Below are positions 17,485 through 25,543 of a DNA stretch of 64,000 nt, in pieces. The stretch is from Pseudomonas fulva (lineage in GTDB: Bacteria > Pseudomonadota > Gammaproteobacteria > Pseudomonadales > Pseudomonadaceae), in NCBI RefSeq assembly GCF_023517795.1, contig NZ_CP082928.1, positions 496,001 through 560,000 on the forward strand, in the 5' to 3' direction. The translations under genes and the position numbers were made by a program. The notes under the pieces are model-generated. The model saw only the letters and a program-made list of their open reading frames with translations, made no database searches and had not been told where the DNA came from. Within the stretch, counting starts at the first letter, position 1. Each line of letters starts with the position of its first letter.

Positions 17485-18072
17485 GTGCACAAATCCCTCT
17501 TTCTCGCCGCCTGCCTTATGCTCGGAGCTTGCAGCAGCGTCCCACACTCGTCGCCGGCACCACTTGCGGCCGACCAGGACAGCATCGTACGCAGCAACCT
17601 GGAGGCGATCCATAACGCCCAGGTCGTGCCGCTGCCGCTGGATCCAGGCAGCAAAGCGCCTCACGGCCTGGCAAGCGACGCCAGCATGCAGTTCGGCAGC
17701 TCGCTGTCCAACTACCGCGTCTATTCCCTGAAACTCAAGCAGGGCGAGCGCTATCGCCTCAACGTCAACTCGCTGTGCGACCACACCTGCATGGGCATCA
17801 ACAAGTTCGCCCTGAAGCCCCGCGCGGTGCTGATGGACGCCTACGGCACGGTGATTCCCAACAAACCGACCCGCCCGGCCACGGTGATCGGCATGACCAG
17901 CATGGGCTGGGATGGCGAAGCGCCGGAAGATGGCACCTACTACCTGCTGGTGGCTGCCGACAGGGAAGACATCGGCCGCACCATCGTCATCGACGACGTG
18001 TGGATCAACAACTCGCCGCTGATGGCGGTGAAGGTCGGCCTGCTGGAAACCCCGCCCCGCCACCTGCGCTGA
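17485..18072 (+). CDS. Putative lipoprotein, pre-peptidase-like beta domain
   Basis: 195 residues starting at a GTG with AGGAG upstream. LACLMLGAC-like lipobox (ACLMLGAC, Cys near residue 16) predicts an envelope lipoprotein. The mature part (FGSSLSNYRVYSLKLKQGER and a Thr/Pro-rich stretch, then DGTYYLLVAADRE) looks like a beta-sandwich similar to bacterial pre-peptidase C-terminal domains, but this is a guess from the strand pattern. It ends two bases before the Nudix start, so the two genes are translationally linked. Confidence 0.75.
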   Translation: MHKSLFLAACLMLGACSSVPHSSPAPLAADQDSIVRSNLEAIHNAQVVPLPLDPGSKAPHGLASDASMQFGSSLSNYRVYSLKLKQGERYRLNVNSLCDHTCMGINKFALKPRAVLMDAYGTVIPNKPTRPATVIGMTSMGWDGEAPEDGTYYLLVAADREDIGRTIVIDDVWINNSPLMAVKVGLLETPPRHLR

Positions 18073-18074
18073 AC

Positions 18075-18479
18075 ATGCCGTCGCGCACCCTGAACATCGC
18101 CGCCGCCTGCCTGCTCGACGACGCCGGCCGGCTGCTGCTGGTACGCAAACGCGGTACCCGGATGTTCATGCTGCCCGGCGGCAAACGCGAAGCCGGTGAA
18201 AGCGCCCTGCAGGCCCTGGCCCGCGAGCTCGCTGAAGAACTCCACCTGCAGCTACCCGAGGCGGCGTTCACGCCGCTGGGCCATTTCAATGAAATGGCCG
18301 CCAACGAAGCCGATACCCGCGTGGCAGCCGATATCTTTCGCGCCGCCCTCCGCCATCCGGTTGCCCCGGCAGCCGAACTCGAGGCGTTGCGCTGGCTGGC
18401 GCCCCAGGATCCGCGCGGCGACGACCTGGCGCCGCTGCTGCGCCTGCATGTACTGCCGGTGATCTGGCCGCACGCCTGA
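18075..18479 (+). CDS. Nudix hydrolase
   Basis: 134-residue NTP-pyrophosphohydrolase-type enzyme. LPGGKREAGESALQALAREL followed by AEEL is the Nudix box (GX5EX7REUXEEXGU), with the final Gly replaced. The substrate cannot be told; small single-domain Nudix proteins cover oxidised nucleotides, ADP-ribose and others. The start ATG is two bases after the preceding lipoprotein stop, implying co-translation. Confidence 0.9.
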   Translation: MPSRTLNIAAACLLDDAGRLLLVRKRGTRMFMLPGGKREAGESALQALARELAEELHLQLPEAAFTPLGHFNEMAANEADTRVAADIFRAALRHPVAPAAELEALRWLAPQDPRGDDLAPLLRLHVLPVIWPHA

Positions 18480-18555
18480 GCGCACCTCTGCCTCTCGGGC
18501 GCCGATAGCCACTATCGAAGTGAATGATTTCTGCGCCGACGAGCCAGCCAATAGC

Positions 18556-18825
18556 CTAGGGTCTGTTGCCGTTTCACGCACGGCCGCGCCGGAGCCCGTT
18601 TTGCCGCGAGGCAAGGCACGAGCCGCGAAGTTTAGCTAGCTAAATGAGCCGGCGAGAAACGCAGCATCGCGGCAAAACGGGCCCGGCCCTTCGGGTTGCG
18701 CGAGAAATCTCGCCATGCGTTGTTGGAGGACTTGAAAAGGGAACGCCATTCCCTGCGTCCTCCGCCTAGCCTGGCGAGATTTCTCGCGGCAACGCGGCTC
18801 GCGTTGAAACGGCAACAGACCCTAG
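18556..18825. mobile_element. 270-bp MITE-like element with nested inverted repeats
   Basis: A 21-bp perfect terminal inverted repeat (18556-18576 and 18805-18825) frames the element; it contains GGGTCTGTTGCCGTTTCA preceded by CTA. Inside are two large hairpins. Hairpin 1 has 16-bp arms GCCCGTTTTGCCGCGA (18594-18609) and 18667-18682 around the palindrome TTTAGCTAGCTAAA (18631-18644). Hairpin 2 has 17-bp arms (18699-18715, 18772-18788) with inner GGAGGAC/GTCCTCC and AGGGAA/TTCCCT pairs. No protein is encoded. CTAG at both ends could be a 4-bp target duplication. It fills most of the 382-base gene-free stretch 18480-18861. Confidence 0.6.
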
Positions 18826-18861
18826 ACACCATCTCAACGGCTTCGCTTACAGGTGCCCGCC

Positions 18862-19116
18862 ATGCAACGTCCACTGCTCGTTCTGCTCACCCTCCTCACC
18901 CTCTCGCTAGCCGGCTGCGCCACCCCGCAGTCGGCCGCCGAACGCCCCTACACCGACGCCGAGATCAAGCAGTTCGCCCTGGAGATGCTCAGCCGCAGCG
19001 GCCTGCAATACGAGGATTACGAGAAGATCCGCAGCGCTCTGCAGGCACCCAGCTACCGCGTATCCAACTCGATCCGCGATGTCGGCCCGCAACCCCGCGT
19101 GCTGCCGGAAGGCTGA
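18862..19116 (+). CDS. Small lipoprotein
   Basis: 84 residues. A short signal with LSLAGC (Cys near residue 19) predicts a lipoprotein. The mature 65 residues (TDAEIKQFALEMLSRSGLQYEDYEKI) are helical and match no family I know. ATG 18862 is preferred to an in-frame GTG at 18853 because AGG lies 8 bases upstream. It begins 37 bases after the MITE-like element, which may have changed its promoter. Confidence 0.7.
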   Translation: MQRPLLVLLTLLTLSLAGCATPQSAAERPYTDAEIKQFALEMLSRSGLQYEDYEKIRSALQAPSYRVSNSIRDVGPQPRVLPEG

Positions 19117-19267
19117 TCGACCGCGCAGAGACGGCCTGGGCGACAGCTGCGGCAACGCGTACAGCATGGCGCAGCGGCCCGCTGCCGGTTCGTTGATCCA
19201 CGGCAACGCCCTTCTGCACGCAGCGCTTAGCCTGAGCCGATCCATTGCGCTATCACGAGGGCTCACC

Positions 19268-19600
19268 ATGGCTATCACTTCCGCCGGCATCTGCGCCGCT
19301 GCCGATCAGTTGCAAGGCTTCGTCGGCTTCAACGTCAAGACCGGCCAGCATATCGTGCGTTTCAGCGAAGACTCCTTCGGCCTGGACGTCGCCGAACAGA
19401 GCATCACCCCGACCAGCGAGTTCGTCTGGCAAGCCGCGGACGACGCCGAGCTGATGACCCTCAAGCGCGAGCGTCTGCGCCTGCTGGTCGAGCTGCGCAT
19501 CGACGAGCGCCTGGCCATCAGCGAACCGCTGCGCGTCTACCTGCGTCGTGACGACCTGCCGGAGATCAGCGCCGTGCGCCTGTTGCAACGCAGCACCTGA
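19268..19600 (+). CDS. Conserved hypothetical protein, 110 residues
   Basis: Soluble protein: MAITSAGICAAADQLQGFVG at the start, a strand-rich middle (HIVRFSEDSFGLDVAEQSI) and a charged end. A GAGGG precedes the ATG at 19268. No domain recognised. It looks coding (even third-position GC, good start). The neighbours give no functional clue: a small lipoprotein upstream and a GNAT enzyme downstream. Confidence 0.7.
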   Translation: MAITSAGICAAADQLQGFVGFNVKTGQHIVRFSEDSFGLDVAEQSITPTSEFVWQAADDAELMTLKRERLRLLVELRIDERLAISEPLRVYLRRDDLPEISAVRLLQRST

Positions 19601-19661
19601 GCCTGGCAGCCAGGGCAGCTGGAACGTAGACTGGCGCCCCGTCCATCACTACCTCACGTCA

Positions 19662-20060
19662 ATGCCCGAGTTTCGCTGCCTGCCCGACCACCTGCGCCCC
19701 CTGGCCGACAAGTTCTACCGCAGCCAGCAATCGGCCATGCGCACCCGGGCGGCCCACCAGGTGTGGGTGGCCAAACGCACGCAGATCATCGCCGCGCTGT
19801 GCCTGCAGCCGATGGCTCACGGCCAGTGGCTGACCAGCCTGCTGGTCGACGCCGAGCAGCGCCGGCAAGGCGTGGCCAGCGCCCTGATCAGCCACGCCCT
19901 GCACGCGATCGACACACCGGTGTGGCTGTTCTGCCATCCCGATCTCGAACCCTTCTACGGCCGCCTGGGCTTCGCGCCCTGCCCATCGCCGCCCGCCCCC
20001 CTGGCCGAACGCCTGCAGCGTTACAAAAAGAAAAAGATATTGAACGTAATGGCACGTTGA
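19662..20060 (+). CDS. GNAT-family N-acetyltransferase
   Basis: 132 residues. A compact GNAT fold: AALCLQPMAHGQWLTSLLVD (strand 4) followed by QRRQGVASALI (the acetyl-CoA pyrophosphate loop QxxGxA) and FYGRLGFAPC (the C-terminal YxxLGF motif). The substrate is unknown. The tail ends in a Lys-rich run (RYKKKKILNVMAR) of lower GC. The start is the ATG at 19662; an upstream frame overlaps the preceding gene. Confidence 0.85.
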   Translation: MPEFRCLPDHLRPLADKFYRSQQSAMRTRAAHQVWVAKRTQIIAALCLQPMAHGQWLTSLLVDAEQRRQGVASALISHALHAIDTPVWLFCHPDLEPFYGRLGFAPCPSPPAPLAERLQRYKKKKILNVMAR

Positions 20061-20214
20061 TATTTCATAAGAGCTGACGTGACGCTGGCAATCGAGCCAC
20101 CTCGCTTCGCGATAGCCGCTACTGCCCACCGTGGCCGATACCCACGGATTCCAGCGCTACCGGGAAACGAGCACTGCTGCCAGGCGAACGCGCGACCAAT
20201 GAGAACAACAGGCC

Positions 20215-21246
20215 ATGGGCAGACCGTTCAATCGTGCTCTTGCGCGGCTGCGCAGGGACTTTCAGCTCTCCATCATTACCCTGATGGGGTTCTTCGGGGT
20301 ACTCGGTATCTCGCCTTACGCCATCTATCGCCTGTCGCAAGGCAACTACGCGGTCGGTATCGCCGACACCATCATCGTGCTGTCGACCCTCTTCGCCATG
20401 GGCTACGCCTGGCGAACCGGCGACACGCGCAAGCCGGGGCTCTGCCTGATGGTCGTCGCCTCCCTGTGCGCCACGCTGATCGTCATCAAGCTGGGCATCA
20501 ACGGCCTGTTCTGGATCTATCCGCTGATCCTTCTCAACTTCTTCATGGTGCCGCCGCTGCTGGCATTGCTGGCGACCGTCGCGGTGCTGGTCGCGCTGGT
20601 GGTCTACTCGAGGTTGATACCGGGTACGGTATTCGAAAACGATTACCAGATGCTGTCGTTCATCGTCACCGCGATGCTCTCCAGTACCCTCAGTTTCATC
20701 TTCGCCCAGCGCGCGAGCTACCAGCGCAAGCAACTGCAGTCCTGGGCCACCCGCGACGCGCTGACCGGCGCCCGCAATCGCCGGGTGATGGATCAGGAGT
20801 TGAAGATCGCCGTGGCGAACAAGCGCCGGCACGACATCAGCAGCGCCGTACTGGTCATAGACATGGATCACTTCAAGCAGGTCAACGATCGCTTCGGTCA
20901 TGCGGTGGGCGATCAGGTGCTGGTGAATTTCGTCGAGCTGACCAATCGCTGCTTCCGCCACGAAGACCGGCTGTTCCGCTTTGGCGGTGAAGAGTTCCTG
21001 TTGCTGCTGTGCAATACCAACGAAAAGGGCCTGCGCACGGCCGCTCTGCAGTTGCAGGCGCAGATCGCCCAGCATCTGACCAGCCCGGGCGGACCGGTGA
21101 CGGTGTCCATGGGCGGCGCCGTGCTGTACGCCAACGAGCGCTGGCAGGACTGGCTGCAGCGCGCCGATCACCAGCTTTATGAAGCCAAGCGCGCCGGACG
21201 CAACCGCATCCATATCGACACCTACCAGGTGGCCGCACTGGCCTAG
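20215..21246 (+). CDS. Membrane diguanylate cyclase
   Basis: 343 residues. About five or six membrane segments fill residues 15-170 (LSIITLMGFFGVLGI, IADTIIVLSTLFAMGYAW and so on). A GGDEF domain follows from about residue 175: ATRDALTGARNRR, then RHEDRLFRFGGEEF with the active-site GGEEF and an intact inhibitory RxxD (RHED) five residues before it. So it should make c-di-GMP and be subject to product inhibition. It is a single gene with weak ribosome binding (AACAGG). The sensed signal is unknown. A repeat-rich kilobase follows. Confidence 0.92.
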   Translation: MGRPFNRALARLRRDFQLSIITLMGFFGVLGISPYAIYRLSQGNYAVGIADTIIVLSTLFAMGYAWRTGDTRKPGLCLMVVASLCATLIVIKLGINGLFWIYPLILLNFFMVPPLLALLATVAVLVALVVYSRLIPGTVFENDYQMLSFIVTAMLSSTLSFIFAQRASYQRKQLQSWATRDALTGARNRRVMDQELKIAVANKRRHDISSAVLVIDMDHFKQVNDRFGHAVGDQVLVNFVELTNRCFRHEDRLFRFGGEEFLLLLCNTNEKGLRTAALQLQAQIAQHLTSPGGPVTVSMGGAVLYANERWQDWLQRADHQLYEAKRAGRNRIHIDTYQVAALA

Positions 21247-22234
21247 CGAAGGCGGCAGCGGACTCTTCACTCCGCGCCGGCCGCTGGCTCGGCGAGCCTG
21301 TCTGGCCGAGCCTGTCCGGCCGAACCTGTCCGGCCAGACCAGCAGCCCGCCCCGAGGCCAAACGCTGGCACGTTCAGCCAGGTAGCCTGGCAAAAACGAA
21401 CGCCCTCGTGCCTGCCCTTGAAGCAGCCTCTCGAGTGACGACGTAAAAACGCTCTTCGCATAGCTTGAGGAAAGTGCGGGTTAACACCGGACTGGCGAGT
21501 TTGTGTGAGCTGTCGATAATTCGGCACCTTCCATTAGCGCGCTGCCTGGCCGGATGGGTTTCGCCCCTTACGGGCGACTCACTTTCTTTGCTTGTGCAAA
21601 GAAAGTGAGCAAAGAAACACACCCCTACATACGGCCCCGGCTGCGCCGGGGTTCCCTCGCTCCATCACTGTTCCAGGGGCACGACCGGATGCGGCCCACT
21701 GACGAAAGGCCATCCCTGGCCCATCGCAGCTCTCGCGGCATCCATGCCGCTCAACCCCTTACACAGCGATTCCACTCGGCCTCCTGAAGGGGACTTGGGC
21801 GTCGTCTGTGAGATCGCAACTCGAGAGCAAAAGCAAAAACAGACGCTGCCTAACTTGAGTCCGTGGAAATCTTGCAAGCTCGCGCTCCGGTCCCGTCAGG
21901 AGGCCGAGTGGAGGTGTCGCGTAGGGGGATGAGCCGCATGGATGCGGCGAAATACCGATGGCGGCCCCGCTTAATGGGCCAGGGATGGCCCATGTAAGCC
22001 GGCCCCCGGAGCGGCGCCGGAGCGAGGGGAGTTTCGCGCAGCGAAACCCGGATGTCGGGGTGCCCTTCTTTGGCACACCTTTCTTGGGCAAGCAAGAAAG
22101 GTGTGGCGCCCGTAAGGGGCGCAACACAAAGGGTCAGTAGACGCAGTAATGGATAGTGCCAAGCCAGTAAGTGATACGCACACAAACTTGCCAGTCCGGT
22201 ACCAAGCCTATCCTCCCCGCGAAATGCGAATAAC
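21247..22234. repeat. About 1 kb of repeats without a convincing gene
   Basis: Three 14-bp tandem copies of CGAGCCTGTCTGGC type lie at 21293-21334. Then two related hairpin units face each other: GCCCCTTACGGGCG (21563-21576) plus CTCACTTTCTTTG / CAAAGAAAGTGAG (21578-21609), and inverted at 22075-22120 with ACACCTTTCTTG / CAAGAAAGGTGT and the same 14-mer reversed. Between them a 16-bp perfect inverted repeat (21772-21787, 21896-21911). Short open frames here (to about 287 codons into actP antisense) have no start signals and I treat them as chance. Pseudomonas genomes carry many copies of such units. Confidence 0.6.
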
Positions 22235-22264
22235 AAAAAAGGGGCGACCCGCAGGCCGCCCCTT
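22235..22264 (-). terminator. Rho-independent terminator of actP
   Basis: On the minus strand AAGGGGCG and CGCCCC form a stem ending in a run of six T (the plus strand shows AAAAAA at 22235-22240). It lies about 20 bases after the actP stop. Confidence 0.9.
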
Positions 22265-22282
22265 AGCTTACCCGTCGAGCGA

Positions 22283-23938
22283 TCAGTGGGCCGAGGCGCC
22301 GCTGGCTCCCAGGCCGGTGTGCGAACGCACGAACTGCGGCAGGAACAGCGCACGTTCCTCTGCAGCCGCTTCGGACTTGTCGGTGATCGAGAAGAACCAG
22401 ATACCGACGAACGCCACGATGATCGAGAACAGCGCCGGATACTCGTACGGGAAGATCGCCTGCGCGTGGCCGAGCACGGTGACCCAGATGGTCGGGCCGA
22501 GCACCATCAGCACCACCGCGGTGATCAGGCCCAGCCAGCCGCCGATCATGGCGCCCCGGGTGGTCAGGTTTTTCCAGTACATGGAAAGGAACAGCACCGG
22601 GAAGTTACAGCTCGCCGCGATGGAGAACGCCAAGCCCACCATGAACGCGATGTTCTGTTTCTCGAAGAGAATACCCAGGCCGATGGCCAGCACCCCCAGG
22701 CACACGGTGGTGATCTTCGAAACGCGCAGCTCGTCCTTTTCGTTGACGTTGCCCTTCTTGAACACGCTGGCGTACAGGTCGTGGGAAACCGCCGATGCGC
22801 CCGCCAGGGTCAGGCCGGCAACCACCGCGAGGATGGTGGCGAAGGCCACGGCCGAGATGAAGCCCAGGAAAATGCTGCCGCCCACGGCATTGGCCAGGTG
22901 CACCGCCGCCATGTTGTTGCCGCCGAGCAGCGCGCCGGTGGCGTCCTTGAAGACCGGGTTGGTGCTGACCAGCAGGATCGCGCCGAAGCCGATGATAAAG
23001 GTCAGGATGTAGAAGTAGCCGATGAAACCGGTGGCGTAGAACACCGACTTGCGGGCTTCCTTGGCATCGCTCACGGTGAAGAAGCGCATCAGGATGTGCG
23101 GCAGGCCGGCAGTACCGAACATCAGTGCCAGGCCCAGGGAGATCGCGGAAATCGGGTCCTTGACCAGGCCGCCCGGGCTCATGATCGCTTCGCCGTTGGC
23201 GTGGACCTTGATGGCTTCGGAGAACAGCGTGGCGAAGTTGAAGCCGACGTGCTTCATCACCATCAGCGCCATGAACGACGCACCGGAAAGCAGCAGCACC
23301 GCCTTGATGATCTGCACCCAGGTGGTGGCCAGCATGCCGCCGAACAGCACGTACATCACCATCAGGATGCCGACCAGTACGACCGCCACGTGGTACTGCA
23401 GGCCGAACAGCAATTCGATCAGCTTGCCGGCACCGACCATCTGCGCGATCAGGTAGAAGGCCACCACCACCAGCGAGCCGCTGGCCGACAGGGTGCGGAT
23501 TTCCTTCTGCTTGAGGCGGTAGGACGCCACGTCGGCAAAGGTGTATTTACCCAGGTTGCGCAGGCGCTCGGCGATCAGGAAGAGGATCACCGGCCAGCCG
23601 ACCAGAAAGCCGATCGAGTAGATCAGGCCGTCGTAGCCCGAGGTGAACACCAGGGCGGAAATACCCAGGAAGGAGGCGGCCGACATGTAGTCGCCAGCGA
23701 TCGCCAGGCCGTTCTGGAAGCCGGTGATGCCGCCCCCTGCGGTGTAGAAGTCCGACGTTGATTTGCTGCGCTTCGAGGCCCAGTAGGTGATGCACAGGGT
23801 GCCACCGACGAAGGCCAGGAACATCAGGATGGCAGGGGTGTTGACCGCCTGACGTTGCACGTCACCGGTCAGCGCGTCGGCCCACAGGGCCGGTGCCATG
23901 GCCATCAGGGCCAGGGCGCCAAGGATACGGCCGATCAT
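22283..23938 (-). CDS. actP: Cation/acetate symporter
   Basis: Sodium:solute symporter that imports acetate and other short carboxylates. 551 residues, the normal ActP length, with a signal-like N-terminus ([14 protein letters not shown]) and about 13 membrane segments. [36 protein letters not shown] near residue 58 is the hallmark block of ActP. The gene overlaps yjcH by four bases (ATGA at 23935-23938), so the two are translated together. A strong terminator ends the operon. Confidence 0.95.
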   Translation of the reverse strand: MIGRILGALALMAMAPALWADALTGDVQRQAVNTPAILMFLAFVGGTLCITYWASKRSKSTSDFYTAGGGITGFQNGLAIAGDYMSAASFLGISALVFTSGYDGLIYSIGFLVGWPVILFLIAERLRNLGKYTFADVASYRLKQKEIRTLSASGSLVVVAFYLIAQMVGAGKLIELLFGLQYHVAVVLVGILMVMYVLFGGMLATTWVQIIKAVLLLSGASFMALMVMKHVGFNFATLFSEAIKVHANGEAIMSPGGLVKDPISAISLGLALMFGTAGLPHILMRFFTVSDAKEARKSVFYATGFIGYFYILTFIIGFGAILLVSTNPVFKDATGALLGGNNMAAVHLANAVGGSIFLGFISAVAFATILAVVAGLTLAGASAVSHDLYASVFKKGNVNEKDELRVSKITTVCLGVLAIGLGILFEKQNIAFMVGLAFSIAASCNFPVLFLSMYWKNLTTRGAMIGGWLGLITAVVLMVLGPTIWVTVLGHAQAIFPYEYPALFSIIVAFVGIWFFSITDKSEAAAEERALFLPQFVRSHTGLGASGASAH

Positions 23939-24246
23939 TTGCCCACCTCGTCCAGGATGGCCTGGTTCAGGTTGTCGAACTCGCCATTGGCGCGACGAAC
24001 ATAGATACCGGTGAGCACGAAGGCCGACAGGATCACGCCGACACCGATGGGAATGCCCCAGGTGATCGGCGAGTCGGCACTGATGCGGGTACCGAGCAGG
24101 CCAGGCACGAAAGCGATGAGCAGAATGAAGCCGACATAGATGCCGAGCATGATGGCGGAGAGTATCCAGGCGAATCGCTCGCGCTTGGCTACAAGCTCCT
24201 TGAAGCGCGGATTTTGCTCGATCCGCTGGTAGATGCTGTCGTTCAT
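23935..24246 (-). CDS. yjcH: DUF485 inner-membrane protein
   Basis: 103 residues with two membrane segments. [19 protein letters not shown] and [20 protein letters not shown] match E. coli YjcH closely in position and sequence. It is always paired with actP and probably assists the symporter. The start is the ATG at 24246, with GGAGG 11 bases upstream; a GTG six codons earlier overlaps that site and is rejected. Confidence 0.93.
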   Translation of the reverse strand: MNDSIYQRIEQNPRFKELVAKRERFAWILSAIMLGIYVGFILLIAFVPGLLGTRISADSPITWGIPIGVGVILSAFVLTGIYVRRANGEFDNLNQAILDEVGK

Positions 24247-24341
24247 TTTATTGTTATCCTCCACAGCAGGATGCTGGTACGGATAACTGTATGTCAGCAG
24301 TCGACTTGCGACAGACGACCTTAGTCGAAGCCCTCTGTTTT

Positions 24342-24357
24342 TTAGACCAAAGTCTAA
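24342..24357. promoter_or_regulatory. Palindrome upstream of yjcH-actP
   Basis: TTAGAC-CAAA-GTCTAA is a perfect 6-bp-arm palindrome about 96 bases upstream of the yjcH start and 6 bases before the stop of the preceding gene. Acetate uptake genes in Pseudomonas are controlled by the MxtR/ErdR (CrbSR) system; this could be such a site, which is inference. Confidence 0.35.
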
Positions 24358-24363
24358 TGCGAC

Positions 24364-24708
24364 TTAGCGCCGCTGCTCGTACCGCTGGGTGCCCTGCCCC
24401 GGGTAACGCTGTACCTCATAACCGTTGGGATATTCGATGCTCTGGCGGATACCGCCGCGGGTTTCGAAGGTGGAGCTGCGCTGGCCGCTTTCGTAGCGGC
24501 TGGAGTCGATGCCCTGGGGAATCCGCTGGCCACCGTAGAGGTGGTAGCGCTCCTGCCGTTCATAGGTGTCGACGCTGCCGCTCGCTCCGGGGCTGACATA
24601 GGCCTTGGGAATCACGCGGATGGTCTGCGGCGCACGCTCGTCGGCGAACGTGGCGGAGGCGCCGGCCATGATGGTCAGCGCCAGGGCAAGACTGATCGAT
24701 GCTTTCAT
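24364..24708 (-). CDS. Secreted hypothetical protein, Tyr/Arg/Gln-rich
   Basis: 114 residues with a clear signal peptide (MKASISLALALTIMAGASAT, cleavage near FADE). The mature protein is rich in Tyr, Arg, Gln and Gly (YERQERYHLYGGQRIP, ESGQRSSTFETRGG) and likely periplasmic. It resembles no named family. GGAG lies at the right distance before the ATG at 24708. It is upstream of yjcH-actP in the same direction but separated by the palindrome and a promoter-like gap. Confidence 0.75.
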   Translation of the reverse strand: MKASISLALALTIMAGASATFADERAPQTIRVIPKAYVSPGASGSVDTYERQERYHLYGGQRIPQGIDSSRYESGQRSSTFETRGGIRQSIEYPNGYEVQRYPGQGTQRYEQRR

Positions 24709-24776
24709 GGCGAACTCCGTGCGAGGCGCCAATGCGCCCTCGATGCATGTCTATCTGGGACAACGCCAGACGCGGA

Positions 24777-25349
24777 TCATTTGCGGGTCAGCGCCTCGCC
24801 GATGGCATAAAAGTGACCGCCGGCGACATGGTGAAGGCTGCGCCAGGCCGGATCGGCGTCCTCGAAATGCCAGCGCCCGTCGCGAAACACCCGGTCGTCG
24901 GCCCAGGCTGCGGTGACCTCGCCGATAAACAGGTCGTACGCCTGCTGGTTGTGCGGCTCGTCGATCAGCCGGCAGGCCAGCCATGCCGAACAGCCGGCCA
25001 CGAACGGCAGATCCATGTCCCCGAGCGAAAACAGTTCGACGCCGCTGGCGGCCAGCTTGCCCGGTTCCTCGTTGAGACTGCGCGAGCCGACCTGATAGGT
25101 CAGCTCCAGCTGCGCGGCAGTGGGCACCTGGATGACGAACTGCCCGCTGCGCTCGACCAGCACGCGGGTGGCGGTGATCTTGTCGAGCACCACGGTCAGC
25201 TTGGGCGGATCGAAATCCAGGGCGCAGGCCCAGGCGGCGGCCATCACCCCGTCGACGCCATCATGACGGGCGGATACCAGTACCGTCGGGCCATGGCTGA
25301 GCAGTCGGTAGGCCTTGTCCAGGCTCACGGGCTTGATCGGATCGTGCAT
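24777..25349 (-). CDS. Flavin reductase-like (FMN-binding split barrel) protein
   Basis: 190 residues of the flavin reductase family. GPTVLVSARHDGVDGVMAAAW and DPPKLTVVLDKITATRVLVE, then SGQFVIQVPTAAQLELTY, form the FMN-binding split barrel. FDPPKLTVVL is the usual strand before the flavin phosphate site. The reaction is likely reduction of flavin or of a small molecule with NAD(P)H; no partner oxygenase is adjacent. The gene stands alone and is divergent from the amidase gene. Confidence 0.88.
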   Translation of the reverse strand: MHDPIKPVSLDKAYRLLSHGPTVLVSARHDGVDGVMAAAWACALDFDPPKLTVVLDKITATRVLVERSGQFVIQVPTAAQLELTYQVGSRSLNEEPGKLAASGVELFSLGDMDLPFVAGCSAWLACRLIDEPHNQQAYDLFIGEVTAAWADDRVFRDGRWHFEDADPAWRSLHHVAGGHFYAIGEALTRK

Positions 25350-25543
25350 ATTGGCATCTCACTGAAATCCAGGTGCCACTGTACAACATTGGGCCTGTGC
25401 AAAAAATTGAACGCCTGGGGCTGCCTCTTATGCACCGGTGGCACTAGAATCGACCCTCGACCGGCTCCGCATGAGCCGCCATTCCACCGGGCAAGAGGCA
25501 CGCCAAGAACGTCGCCGGCCCGTGAGCCATCAGGGGTGACAGC

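Noticed and set aside
21554..22353. Short open frames in the repeat kilobase, such as one beginning MGFAPYGRLTFFACAKK
   Set aside because: They translate repeat sequence, lack start signals and recur in Pseudomonas repeats; I regard them as annotation artefacts.
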